Positions 51,671 through 60,604 of a stretch of 64,000 nt of DNA are shown piece by piece. The notes under the pieces are model-generated. The model did not search any database, was not told where the DNA came from, and was given only the letters and a program-made list of their open reading frames with translations. The stretch is from Mobiluncus sp963511525. Its GTDB lineage: Bacteria; Actinomycetota; Actinomycetes; Actinomycetales; Actinomycetaceae. The position numbers were made by a program, and so were the translations under genes. Within the stretch, counting starts at the first letter, position 1. Each line of letters begins with the position of its first letter. The DNA lies in contig NZ_CAUPIY010000001.1 of assembly GCF_963511525.1 (NCBI RefSeq), positions 1 through 64,000 on the forward strand, in the 5' to 3' direction.

Positions 51671-52768
51671 ATGAAGTTGAAAACTGTTGGCGCCCTGTTC
51701 GGTGCCGCCGCACTAGCCGTGAGCATGACCGCCTGCTCGACCGCAAACGATACCCAAACGAAAGACACGGGGGGGGACGCTGCTGCGGACAAACCGACGG
51801 TGTACGCCTCTACTGACGTATGGGCTTCCGTGGCAAAAGCCGTGGTGGGGGACAAGGCAGACGTGATTACGTCCATCGATCAACCGAACTTGGATCCTCA
51901 TTCTTATGAAGCCAGCGTGAAAGATAAGAAGCTGGTGAACCAAGCCTCCGTAGTAATCGTGAACGGCGGGGGTTACGACGATTGGGCGCTGCAGCTGGCC
52001 AAGTCAGCGGACAATAAACCGACTGTGCTCAATGCCGTGGAGCTGGCCGGCATTGACTGTGGCGACGCGGAAGGTCACGACCATGAGGACGGCCATGAAC
52101 ATGAGGATTCGCATGAACATGAGGATGCGCATAAACATGAGGATGCGCACGAACATGAGGATGGGCATGAACATGAGCACGAGCACGAGGGTGAGGAAGC
52201 TCACGAACACGAGCACGAAGGACACCATCACCATCATCATCACCATTGCTCCGTCAATGAGCACGTGTTCTACGATTTGCACGCGGTGAGCGAAGTCGCC
52301 AAGGCAGTTGCCAACACGATGAGCCAGACTGACGGCGATAATGCTGCGGCTTACCAGGATGCTGCAAAGGCATTCCAAAGCAAGTTGGATGAATTGGAAT
52401 CGCAGGCAGAGAACATTAAGGCGCGGGGCGAAAAGCATTCCCTGGCGACCGAACCTTTGGCGAACTACCTGTTGGAGGACGCCGGTATCCATGATCTGAC
52501 TCCCGAAGAATACGTGGAACAGTCCGAAACGGAATCCGGGCCCAGCGTAAAGACGCAGGCTGACACCAAGGCTCTGATTACGGAGGGGAAAGTTGATGTG
52601 CTGCTGGTTAACTCCCAGACGGAAGACCCGGTGTCTCAGGCACTGCAGGATGCCGCTGGGACTAAAGGCATTCCGGTGGTGACGCTGACCGAGACCTTGG
52701 CGGGGGCCAGCGACTATGTCAGCTGGATTGGCACTGCCTTAGAACAGATAGATAAGGCTTTGAAATAA
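51671..52768 (+). CDS. znuA: Zinc ABC transporter substrate-binding lipoprotein, His-rich
   Basis: 365 residues. Lipobox MTAC at about 19-22, then the ZnuA fold: PTVYASTDVWASVAKAV, PNLDPHSYEAS with a zinc His, HVFYDLHAVSEVA and LTPEEYVEQSE. Between about residues 130 and 195 lies a long loop of His/Glu/Asp repeats ending in eight consecutive His; such loops are known in ZnuA as zinc-collecting arms but this one is long and built of near-identical six-residue units. It captures Zn2+ outside the cell. AAAGGAAAAT precedes the ATG. Confidence 0.96.
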   Translation: MKLKTVGALFGAAALAVSMTACSTANDTQTKDTGGDAAADKPTVYASTDVWASVAKAVVGDKADVITSIDQPNLDPHSYEASVKDKKLVNQASVVIVNGGGYDDWALQLAKSADNKPTVLNAVELAGIDCGDAEGHDHEDGHEHEDSHEHEDAHKHEDAHEHEDGHEHEHEHEGEEAHEHEHEGHHHHHHHHCSVNEHVFYDLHAVSEVAKAVANTMSQTDGDNAAAYQDAAKAFQSKLDELESQAENIKARGEKHSLATEPLANYLLEDAGIHDLTPEEYVEQSETESGPSVKTQADTKALITEGKVDVLLVNSQTEDPVSQALQDAAGTKGIPVVTLTETLAGASDYVSWIGTALEQIDKALK

Positions 52769-52790
52769 TACATGAATAGGGTATAGAACT

Positions 52791-52831
52791 GTCCGGGCTT
52801 CAGAACAGAGCGCATCTCCTGGAGCCCGGAC
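52791..52831 (+). promoter_or_regulatory. Hairpin between znuA and znuC
   Basis: GTCCGGGCT (52791-52799) pairs with AGCCCGGAC (52823-52831) around a 23-base loop. No T-run, so it is more likely an mRNA stabiliser or partial terminator that lets znuA be made in excess. Confidence 0.6.
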
Positions 52832-52890
52832 GAAATCCGTTAAGGTAGATGGAACCAGGAAGGCAACCGGGGGACTGGGGAAGGAATCAG

Positions 52891-53739
52891 ATGAGCGAAG
52901 AACCGCTGTTGGAGATGCGGGACCTGGCATTGAAATATGGGACACGACAGGTATTTTCCGGCTTGAACCTGCGGGTCGAACCGGGACAAGTCGTGGGAAT
53001 CCTGGGACAAAACGGAGCCGGAAAAACGACCCTGTTAAAGTCGGTACTCGGTGACGTGAAACCCGCCGCGGGAACCATTTTTCGGCAGGGCTCGGCGAAA
53101 ATTTCTTACCTTCCGCAACACGGACGTTTCCCGAAATCTGTGCAGATTCGCGGACGTGATGTGGTCTACCTAGGGCTTGACGGGGCGAAACTGGGGTTCT
53201 GGACTTCCCCCGGGGCGCGGGACAAAGTCGAGCGGGCGATAGACCTGGTCGGGGCGCAGAGCTACGCGGACGCGCCGATTAGCGGACTGTCTGGGGGAGA
53301 GCTGCAGCGCTTGCGTATCGCGGCCGCCATTGTGCAGCGTCCCGATTTGCTGCTGGTTGACGAACCGCTGGCGTCTCTCGATCTCAAGCACCAAACCGAC
53401 ATAGTAAATATTTTTGGCAACTTGGCAGCGCGTGGCACCGCAATCCTGCTGGTGACTCACGAGTTAAACCCCGTGGAAAAACTGCTGGATACCGTGGTGT
53501 ATATCGCCCTCGGACGGGCCGCGGTCGGTTCGGTGTCAGAGGTCATGTCCAGCGAAACATTGTCCGCTTTATATGGTGAGGAAGTCCGTGTCATCAACTT
53601 GGGCGGAACGTATTTCGTGGTGGGGGCGCAAAGCGGGACCGAATCCGGCTTCGTGGAGGAAGCCCTGCACGGTCACCATCACGCCAGCCATTTTGAATCA
53701 GCCGAGTCACCGCACAATCCGAAGGAGGCGGGCCACTAA
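52891..53739 (+). CDS. znuC: Zinc ABC transporter ATP-binding protein
   Basis: 282 residues. Walker A GILGQNGAGKTTLLK, Q-loop SYLPQHGRF, signature LSGGELQRLRIAAA, Walker B LLLVDEPLASLD and VTHELN. The C-terminus is His-rich (ALHGHHHASHFESAES). ATG 52891 has GGGGAAGGA upstream; ATG 52849 would add 14 unrelated residues. Stop and znuB start overlap as TAATG. Confidence 0.95.
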   Translation: MSEEPLLEMRDLALKYGTRQVFSGLNLRVEPGQVVGILGQNGAGKTTLLKSVLGDVKPAAGTIFRQGSAKISYLPQHGRFPKSVQIRGRDVVYLGLDGAKLGFWTSPGARDKVERAIDLVGAQSYADAPISGLSGGELQRLRIAAAIVQRPDLLLVDEPLASLDLKHQTDIVNIFGNLAARGTAILLVTHELNPVEKLLDTVVYIALGRAAVGSVSEVMSSETLSALYGEEVRVINLGGTYFVVGAQSGTESGFVEEALHGHHHASHFESAESPHNPKEAGH

Positions 53740-54587
53740 TGGAGGCCATCATCAACTTCCAGGATTTTTGGCAACTGGTACCGCTGGTTCGGGAATCACT
53801 GGTCGCCGCGGCAATCCTGGCTGTCGTTTCAGGAATTTTAAGCCCGCTGGTACAGCTGCGAGACGCGGCTTTTGCGGTTCACGGAACGTCCGAACTGTCT
53901 TTTGCGGGAGCATCGGTGGCACTATTTCTCGGGGCCAGCGTCACCGGCGGAGCCATCGCGGGGTCCATCGTGGCGGCGCTATTGATGTCCGCGACCTACA
54001 CTCGACGCTGGGGCACAAATGCTCTCATCGGCGTGCTGTTACCGTTCGGCTTGGGCATCGGGGTGCTGTTCCTGGCGCTTTACAAAGGGCGTTCCGCCAA
54101 CAAATTCGGCCTGTTGACGGGTCAGATTGTGTCCGTGGATGAAAACCAGCTGGCCGTGTTTGCCGTGGTCGGAGTTATGGTTTTGGTTGCTATAGCTCTG
54201 TTTGGGCGCCGACTGTATTACGCTGCGGTTGATCCGGTGGTGGCGCTGTCAAAAGGGGTTTCCCCACGAATGATGAATTTGTGGTTCATGCTTATCCTCG
54301 GTTTGGTCGTGGCGCTAGCGGTGCAGATGGTGGGGGCGCTGCTGGTCTTGTCGCTACTGATTACTCCCGGAGCGGCGGCCGCGCGGGTTTCTGCGAGCCC
54401 CTTGAAGCAACACGTCCTGGCGGTTGTCTTTGCGCTTATCGCAGCGGAAGGTGGCATCTTGTTGTCGCTGGGCCCCGGCCTTCCCATCAGCCCATACATC
54501 ACGACAATATCGTTCCTGATTTTCCTTGTCTGCTGGGCGATTGGTGCCTTGCGCAACCAAACCAACTGGGCGGCGCGTCGCGCCTAA
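53739..54587 (+). CDS. znuB: Zinc ABC transporter permease
   Basis: 282 residues, about eight helices. LREAAFAVHGTSELSFAG-like segment (RDAAFAVHGTSELSFAGAS here) and VQMVGALLVLSLLITPGAAA are the ABC-3 family landmarks. Forms the membrane channel for ZnuC and ZnuA. GAAGGAGG lies before the ATG. Last gene of the operon. Confidence 0.95.
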   Translation: MEAIINFQDFWQLVPLVRESLVAAAILAVVSGILSPLVQLRDAAFAVHGTSELSFAGASVALFLGASVTGGAIAGSIVAALLMSATYTRRWGTNALIGVLLPFGLGIGVLFLALYKGRSANKFGLLTGQIVSVDENQLAVFAVVGVMVLVAIALFGRRLYYAAVDPVVALSKGVSPRMMNLWFMLILGLVVALAVQMVGALLVLSLLITPGAAAARVSASPLKQHVLAVVFALIAAEGGILLSLGPGLPISPYITTISFLIFLVCWAIGALRNQTNWAARRA

Positions 54588-54615
54588 ACGTTACCAAAGA
54601 ACCTATTGAAAGGAA

Positions 54616-55449
54616 TTACGCGGCAGTGAGGACCGGAGTGTAATCCGGGGCAACGGTCGCGACAGCCACGGAGGCATCACGGAAAGCCTGCACCTGGGCC
54701 TGCGCCCAAGCTTGGGAGGGATGCTTGCCTTCTTGAACCAGCTGCATTTGGTGAATCCAGAACTGGCCTTCCTGAACGCGCTTGCCCCACACCTCGATTT
54801 CGGCCTTTTGGCGTTCCAGCTTGGCTTTGTGGGCTTCCTGCAGGTGGTTTTTGGCTTCGCGGGCCTTTTCTTCGGCTTCGAGTTCGCGACGTCGGCGGGC
54901 GGCTTCGAGCGCTTCGCGGGCCTTTTCTTCGGCCTTGCGCTGTTCGATGCGATCCTTGGCTTCCTTCTCGATCTTAGCCTTGCGTTCTTCGGCTTCCTTG
55001 CGTTCCAGCTCGGCTTCCTTGGCGTGCATCTTGTTTGCGTTATCAGCGGCTTGAATAGCCTTAGATTGCAGTGCCCGAGCCTGTTCCTCATCACCGGCGG
55101 CGGCGGCGACACGAGCCTGGGAGGCGTAGCTCAAAGCCTGGGATTCGTAGGCGCCAGCCATCGTAGAAGCGTGCCGGGAATTGACAGCAGAAGACCCCAC
55201 CTTGCTAAAAGCATTAATAGCGTTGCCGTCACGATTAGCCTTCTCTTTAGCGGCGTCGTTTTTCTTCTGGATTTCCCTGGCAATCAGCTGTTCACGGTCA
55301 AAACGATCCAGGGCGTTTAAAAGGTTTTGGCCACTTTGGGTAAGGGTTCCGTGTGCTTTGGCAAAAGAGCGGATGGCAGCGCGTTGCTGCATTCCGGGAG
55401 TGAGGTAGTTCCTCATCCCGAGCATAGACGTGCCCAGTACGACGCTCAT
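54616..55449 (-). CDS. Long coiled-coil protein of unknown function
   Basis: 277 residues, not matched to a family I know. Residues about 60-80 and 135-220 are highly charged Lys/Glu/Arg/Ala (for example AELERKEAEERKAKIEKEAK) and should form a long helical coiled coil; a short N-terminal region has MLGMRNYLTPGMQQRAAIRS and the C-terminal 50 residues contain aromatic WGKRVQEGQFWIHQMQLV. No signal peptide or membrane segment. Convergent with znuB, 28 bases between stops. The A-rich helix could serve as a cytoskeletal or scaffold element, without further evidence. Confidence 0.7.
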   Translation of the reverse strand: MSVVLGTSMLGMRNYLTPGMQQRAAIRSFAKAHGTLTQSGQNLLNALDRFDREQLIAREIQKKNDAAKEKANRDGNAINAFSKVGSSAVNSRHASTMAGAYESQALSYASQARVAAAAGDEEQARALQSKAIQAADNANKMHAKEAELERKEAEERKAKIEKEAKDRIEQRKAEEKAREALEAARRRRELEAEEKAREAKNHLQEAHKAKLERQKAEIEVWGKRVQEGQFWIHQMQLVQEGKHPSQAWAQAQVQAFRDASVAVATVAPDYTPVLTAA

Positions 55450-55702
55450 TTTGCCCTCCGTGGCTTTAGCGTTTGTGCCGCCTTCCTGGCGACAGCCTTC
55501 ATATCGACAATTGGTTTATGAATTTTAGGAAATCATGGATTTTGTGAGGTTTATCACACAGGTTTCTTTAGTAAAAGAATCGTCAAAAGTGGAGGTCTAC
55601 GGGGGATATTGCCAGTTTACGTGCCTTGGTAGGACGGGGTAGGAGGCGCGCAGAATCGCACTGGGCGGCGAATTTTTACGAACAGTCGGCGTGTCGGATG
55701 AT

Positions 55703-55718
55703 TCGAACTAATGTTCGA
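55703..55718 (+). promoter_or_regulatory. SOS box (LexA site) upstream of recA
   Basis: TCGAAC-TAAT-GTTCGA is a perfect 16-base palindrome matching the actinobacterial/Gram-positive LexA site GAAC-N4-GTTC, 176 bases before recA. The rest of the 440-base gap has two TTTTCCACA sequences (55726-55734 and 55753-55761) and no gene. Confidence 0.92.
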
Positions 55719-55893
55719 TATAGGGTTTTCCACAGATGAGTCGAAAAGGGACTTTTCCACAGGTAAAAAACCTTTCGATTTTTCGCTTCCGGGGTGGGGC
55801 GTAAGTTCATCTTGAGAGCTTCGGAGAGGAGCTCAACAATCACACCCGAACTATTGGAGCGGCGGAGAGCCGCGCAGATGAAAGGAATACACA

Positions 55894-57006
55894 ATGGCAA
55901 AAGACGAGCGCGCGAAAGCGCTGCAAACTGCACTTGGTCAGATTGATAAGCAGTTTGGTAAAGGTTCCGTGATGCGGCTGGGCGACTCAGCCGTGAACAC
56001 GAATGTTTCGGTCATTCCGACAGGGTCAGTAGCCCTGGACGTGGCTTTGGGGATTGGGGGACTCCCGCGGGGCCGCATTATTGAGATTTACGGTCCAGAA
56101 TCTTCCGGTAAAACTACTGTGGCTTTGCACGCGGTGGCGAACGCTCAGAAACAGGGCGGGAACGCGGCTTTCATCGATGCGGAGCACGCTCTCGATCCGG
56201 TTTACGCACAGAAGTTGGGTGTGGACATTGATAATTTGCTGGTTTCGCAGCCCGACACTGGGGAACAGGCGCTAGAGATTGCGGACATGCTGATTCGCTC
56301 CGGCGGCCTGGACATCATCGTTATTGACTCGGTCGCGGCGCTGGTGCCGAAGGCTGAAATCGAAGGGGACATGGGGGATTCCCACGTAGGTTTGCAGGCC
56401 CGGTTAATGAGTCAAGCGCTGCGAAAGATTACCGGGGCGCTATCCGCCACCGGCACCACCGCAATCTTTATTAACCAGCTGCGCGAAAAGATTGGGGTGT
56501 TCTTTGGCTCGCCTGAAACCACTACCGGCGGGAAAGCATTGAAGTTCTACGCTTCGGTGCGTATCGATGTGCGCCGGATTGAGACACTGAAAGAAAATGG
56601 GGACGCTATCGGTAACCGGACTCGAGCCAAGGTCGTTAAGAATAAGATGGCGCCGCCTTTCCGCCAGGCCGAATTCGACATCATGTATGGTCAGGGCATT
56701 TCCCGAGAAGGTGGCCTCATTGACCTTGGTGTGGAAGCGGGCATCGTGACGAAATCGGGCTCTTGGTTTACCTACGGCGAACTGCAGCTGGGGCAAGGCA
56801 AAGAGAACGTGCGGAAGTTCTTGGTGGATAATCCTGAGCTCAGCGCCGAAATCGAAGATAAGATTCTCATCGCTCTGGGCGTGCGTGAGGATCCGAACGC
56901 GGTAGCGCAGGCAGAGACTGGCGAGGACAAGAAACTCGCTGTCGTGATGGATGACGACTCCGCAGATGAGGGCGTGTCCGTCAAGAAGGTTCAAAAAGCC
57001 TCATGA
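55894..57006 (+). CDS. recA: RecA recombinase
   Basis: 370 residues. Walker A GPESSGKTTVAL near residue 70, Walker B IIVIDSVAALVP, loop 2 and the FINQLREKIGV region; acidic C-terminal tail DDDSADEGV. Coats single-stranded DNA for strand exchange and triggers LexA cleavage. GAAAGGAA precedes the ATG. Its stop overlaps recX (ATGA). No intein is present. Confidence 0.98.
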   Translation: MAKDERAKALQTALGQIDKQFGKGSVMRLGDSAVNTNVSVIPTGSVALDVALGIGGLPRGRIIEIYGPESSGKTTVALHAVANAQKQGGNAAFIDAEHALDPVYAQKLGVDIDNLLVSQPDTGEQALEIADMLIRSGGLDIIVIDSVAALVPKAEIEGDMGDSHVGLQARLMSQALRKITGALSATGTTAIFINQLREKIGVFFGSPETTTGGKALKFYASVRIDVRRIETLKENGDAIGNRTRAKVVKNKMAPPFRQAEFDIMYGQGISREGGLIDLGVEAGIVTKSGSWFTYGELQLGQGKENVRKFLVDNPELSAEIEDKILIALGVREDPNAVAQAETGEDKKLAVVMDDDSADEGVSVKKVQKAS

Positions 57007-57533
57007 GTTTGCGAGTAGTGGATGCGGCGGCAGATGCCGCCGCGGAAACTGGTTTGTCCCTGCTGGATCGGCGGGCTGTTACCGAATCTCAGATGCGTGA
57101 CTATCTGGCTGAAAAGGGATTCGGTGACGAGGCTGTCGATGACGTGGTGGCGGCTTTCGCCGCTCGTGGCTGGCTGAATGACCGAGACTACACCGTGGAG
57201 TTCTTGCGTCAGCGTTGCCAGCGCCCCGGGATGTCCCGAGCCAAGTTGGCAGCGGATATGGAAAAGCGTGGGTTAGATGCCCAGTCTATATCCGCGGGCA
57301 TAGCGGCTCTGGATGCTGAGAATCCAGACTGGGAAACGGAAAACGCCCGGACCCTGCTAGAGAGCAAACTTGCGGCGGCGCGCCGGGGCTTGGATTTGAG
57401 CAACTTTGACGATTGTCGCAAATTGAAAGCCAAGCTGTGGCGCTATGTAGCGACACGCGGGTTTTCCTCAGCTCTGGCCACCACCGTAGTCAATACCGTG
57501 ATGGAGGAACTGAAACTGGACGGTCGAAGCTAG
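57003..57533 (+). CDS. recX: RecX regulatory protein
   Basis: 176 residues of three-helix repeats: LLDRRAVTESQMRDYLAEKGFG, AFAARGWLNDRDYTVEFLRQ and LWRYVATRGFSSALATTV. RecX binds inside the RecA filament and limits its activity. Overlap with recA by four bases keeps the two coupled. Confidence 0.93.
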   Translation: MSLRVVDAAADAAAETGLSLLDRRAVTESQMRDYLAEKGFGDEAVDDVVAAFAARGWLNDRDYTVEFLRQRCQRPGMSRAKLAADMEKRGLDAQSISAGIAALDAENPDWETENARTLLESKLAAARRGLDLSNFDDCRKLKAKLWRYVATRGFSSALATTVVNTVMEELKLDGRS

Positions 57534-57563
57534 CGAGGGGATGAATCGTGAAGGGACGAAACG

Positions 57564-58049
57564 ATGGGTGACGCTGTATCGGCTGATGAATTAGCCGCGA
57601 GGGCGCTGGGGAAACTCACCGAGCAGGGACAATCGCTTTCCTGCGCGGAATCGCTGACCGGGGGTCTGTTGGCGGATGCTTTTGTCAGAATCCCCGGAGC
57701 CTCCCAAACATTTCGCGGCGGAGTCGTGACGTATACCGATGCGGTGAAAACCGCGGTGCTGGGAGTAAGCCCACAGCTGCTGCAAACGAACACCGCTTAT
57801 GACCCCCAGGTAGCCGTACAGATGAGTGAGTCGGCACGAAGGTTATTTCACTCGGATTACGCGCTGTCTACCACCGGGGTTGCGGGTCCTGGCCCGGATG
57901 AAGGCGTGGCGCCGGGGAGAGGGTATGTCTGTCTGGACACTCCGCAGGTCACAGAAGTGCGGGAGATCGACCGGCCCGGAACTCGCCCAGAAGTCCGCGC
58001 GGCGTTTGTGCGGGCGGCTTTGGAGTTGCTGGTGTCTCACCTTGGTTGA
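57564..58049 (+). CDS. pncC: Nicotinamide-nucleotide amidase (CinA C-terminal domain)
   Basis: 161 residues, the stand-alone CinA C-terminal domain: SCAESLTGGLLADAFVRIPGASQTFRGGVVTYTDAVKTAVLGV with the catalytic Ser/Thr region, and TTGVAGPGPDEG. It deamidates NMN to NaMN in the pyridine nucleotide salvage cycle. Near recA, as in many actinobacteria. GAAGGGACGAA precedes ATG 57564. Confidence 0.92.
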   Translation: MGDAVSADELAARALGKLTEQGQSLSCAESLTGGLLADAFVRIPGASQTFRGGVVTYTDAVKTAVLGVSPQLLQTNTAYDPQVAVQMSESARRLFHSDYALSTTGVAGPGPDEGVAPGRGYVCLDTPQVTEVREIDRPGTRPEVRAAFVRAALELLVSHLG

Positions 58050-58137
58050 ACATCCCGGACGCGGAGCGCAGTCGCGACAGTTGGCGCTAGTCGGCGAAAG
58101 TGACGGCATCAGCGGCATGACATAAAATGAGCCGGTG

Positions 58138-59634
58138 ATGGAAACTCCGCGAACTTACCTGGTGAAAACGCTTGGCTGCCAGATGAACGAACACGACTCG
58201 GAACGCATGGCTGGCTTGCTTGACGCTGCCGGCTGGGTGCCGGTTGAGGAGGTTCCGCAAAAAGCTGCGCGCGCTACCAACGCCGGAGACGGTGGGGCTG
58301 ACCTGGTGGTTTTGAATACCTGCTCGGTGCGTGAGGCTGCTGGAACGAAACTCTACGGCAATTTGGGACAGCTGGCAGATGTGAAACGGAACCGCCCCGG
58401 AATGATGATTGCCGTGGGAGGATGCTTCGCCCAGCAGGAAGGCGCGAAAATCCTTGACCGGGCTCCGTGGGTGGACGCAGTTTTCGGGACACATAATATC
58501 GACGCCCTCCCGGTGCTGCTGAAACGTGCCGAACACAATCAAGAGGCCGCGGTGGAAATCGAGGAGAGCCTGAAAGTGTTCCCCTCCGTTCTGCCGGCGC
58601 ATCGGCAATCTCCGGCTTCAGCCTGGGTGTCTATCTCGGTGGGATGCAACAACACCTGCACTTTTTGTATTGTGCCTTCCCTGCGAGGTCGGGAACGGGA
58701 CCGGAATCCCGCGGACATCTTGGCGGAAGTACAGGCGGTAGTGGATGCGGGAGCCGTGGAAGTGACCTTGCTGGGGCAAAACGTGAACAGCTACGGAATG
58801 AGCTTCGGAAGGCGCGGCGCTTTTGCAGATTTGCTGCGAGTTGTTGGAAAAACGCCGGGGCTGGAACGCTTACGTTTCACTTCGCCCCACCCTGCGGCCT
58901 TCACCGAGGACGTCATCGCCGCCATGGCGCAGACCCCGACGGTGATGCCTTCCCTGCATTTTCCGCTGCAATCCGGTTCGGACCGGATTTTGCGGCAAAT
59001 GCGCAGGTCTTACCGGTCTGAACGATTCTTAAGAATTCTCGAGCAGGTCAGGACTGCCATTCCCGAAGCCGCCATCACCACCGATGTCATCGTCGGATTT
59101 CCCGGCGAAACTGAAGCTGACTTTCAAGACACCCTTGACGTGCTGCGCGAGGCTCGGTTCCAAGCCGCGTTTACGTTTATTTACTCCCGCCGTCCCGGTA
59201 CTCCCGCCGCCGACCGAGACGACCAGGTAGACCCGGAAATCGTGGCGCAGCGCTACCAAAGGCTCTTGGAACTGCAAGAAACAATCACTTTGGAGGAAAA
59301 CGAAAAGCAAGAGGGCCGGACAGTGGAAGTCCTGGTCACCGCGGGTGGCCGCAAAGACGAAGCTACCGCGCGAATGAGCGGACGCGCCCGGGACAATCGT
59401 TTGGTTCATTTTGCGGTTCCCCAAGGCGTTAAGGTCCGTCCCGGGGATTTTGTTACGGTCGGTGTGACCCACGGCGCGCCGCACCACCTCGTGGCGGATT
59501 CCGCCCTCACTCCGGGCGGCGTATTCACCGTTCGCCCCTCTCGCGCCGGCGACCTGTGGGAAGCGGCACACCTCGAAAAGCCTCGCGGCACCCTCTTGGG
59601 AATGCCCGGACGTAAGCCGGGACCAACGAGTTAG
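58138..59634 (+). CDS. miaB: tRNA-2-methylthio-N6-dimethylallyladenosine synthase
   Basis: 498 residues. N-terminal MTTase domain TLGCQMNEHDSERMAG with cluster Cys residues in LNTCSVRE and GGCFAQQEG; radical-SAM cluster CNNTCTFCIVP near residue 175; C-terminal TRAM domain from about 425. It adds methylthio to i6A37 made by MiaA, the next gene. ATG 58138 used; GTG 58135 one codon upstream is possible. Confidence 0.96.
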   Translation: METPRTYLVKTLGCQMNEHDSERMAGLLDAAGWVPVEEVPQKAARATNAGDGGADLVVLNTCSVREAAGTKLYGNLGQLADVKRNRPGMMIAVGGCFAQQEGAKILDRAPWVDAVFGTHNIDALPVLLKRAEHNQEAAVEIEESLKVFPSVLPAHRQSPASAWVSISVGCNNTCTFCIVPSLRGRERDRNPADILAEVQAVVDAGAVEVTLLGQNVNSYGMSFGRRGAFADLLRVVGKTPGLERLRFTSPHPAAFTEDVIAAMAQTPTVMPSLHFPLQSGSDRILRQMRRSYRSERFLRILEQVRTAIPEAAITTDVIVGFPGETEADFQDTLDVLREARFQAAFTFIYSRRPGTPAADRDDQVDPEIVAQRYQRLLELQETITLEENEKQEGRTVEVLVTAGGRKDEATARMSGRARDNRLVHFAVPQGVKVRPGDFVTVGVTHGAPHHLVADSALTPGGVFTVRPSRAGDLWEAAHLEKPRGTLLGMPGRKPGPTS

Positions 59635-59644
59635 GGGCCAAACC

Positions 59645-60604
59645 GTGATTGTTGCGATTGTGGGGCCGACCGCTACCGGGAAAAGCAACCTGGGGCTGGA
59701 TTTTGCACAGCGAGTGTCCCGCGACGCGGAGCTAAAAGCTAGGTTTCCGGGCGGTGTAGAGATTATTAGCGCGGACGCTTTCCAGCTCTATCGGGGCATG
59801 GACGTGGGTACGGCGAAAACCCCGGAATCCCAGCGCCACGGGATTCCGCACCATCAGATAGACGTGCTGTGGCCCGATGCAGAAGCCTCGGTGGCGGCAT
59901 ATCAGAAATATGCCCGCTCTGACGTGACGGCGATTGCAGCACGTGGAGCTTTACCCTTGGTAGTGGGGGGTAGCGGGCTGTACGTGCGGGCGCTGCTGGA
60001 TGTGCTGGAGTTTCCGCCCACTGACCCCGCGGTTCGCGCCCGGTGGGAGGCGCAGGCGGAGCAACTCGGGGCGTCCCAACTGCACGAAATCTTGAAGCGC
60101 AAAGACCCGAAAGCAGCCGAAACCATCGAACCGCTCAATGCCCGTCGCCTGGTCAGAGCCTTGGAAGTCATGGAAATTACCGGGCGCCCATTCTCCGCGA
60201 CTTTGCCGCGCGGGGAATACTGGCAGCCAGACACCCACGTCTTTTACCTGACGCGAAACCTTGATGAACTGGACGAACGAATCAATGCGCGTTCGCGCGA
60301 AATGTTTAGCCAAGGGCTGCTTGAGGAAACGGCACGACTCGCTGCCGACCGGGCTCACCCGTTGGGGATTACCGCGCAAAAGGCCACTGGGTACAGCCAA
60401 GCTCTGGCGGTGCTACGCGGTGAGATGACGGTGGAAGACGGTATCACGGCCACCGCTTTAGCGACCCGACAGCTGTCCCGGCGACAAATCAAGTGGTTCC
60501 GCCGCGACAAACGGGCGGCAGAAGTTGCCTGGAGTCACATGAGCTTAGAGGAACAGGGTCGGAGATTTTTTGCGCAGGCTCGCAGCCAGATTCTGGGTCA
60601 CTGA
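59645..60604 (+). CDS. miaA: tRNA dimethylallyltransferase
   Basis: 319 residues. P-loop VGPTATGKSNLGLDFA, ISADAFQLYRGMDVGTAK, LVVGGSGLYVRALLD and the tRNA-binding TTALATRQLSRRQIKWFRRD-like end. It puts the isopentenyl group on A37 of UNN-reading tRNAs. GTG start 10 bases after miaB. The last 60 bases overlap, in the opposite strand, the next gene. Confidence 0.95.
   Translation: MIVAIVGPTATGKSNLGLDFAQRVSRDAELKARFPGGVEIISADAFQLYRGMDVGTAKTPESQRHGIPHHQIDVLWPDAEASVAAYQKYARSDVTAIAARGALPLVVGGSGLYVRALLDVLEFPPTDPAVRARWEAQAEQLGASQLHEILKRKDPKAAETIEPLNARRLVRALEVMEITGRPFSATLPRGEYWQPDTHVFYLTRNLDELDERINARSREMFSQGLLEETARLAADRAHPLGITAQKATGYSQALAVLRGEMTVEDGITATALATRQLSRRQIKWFRRDKRAAEVAWSHMSLEEQGRRFFAQARSQILGH

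Noticed and set aside
52225..52250. Eight His codons in a row, as in a cloning tag.
   Set aside because: They continue a natural His/Glu repeat loop inside ZnuA; no vector sequence around them.
54712..55320. 202-codon hydrophobic frame antisense to the coiled-coil gene.
   Set aside because: Its Phe/Leu richness is the mirror of Lys/Glu codons in the real helix; no start signal.
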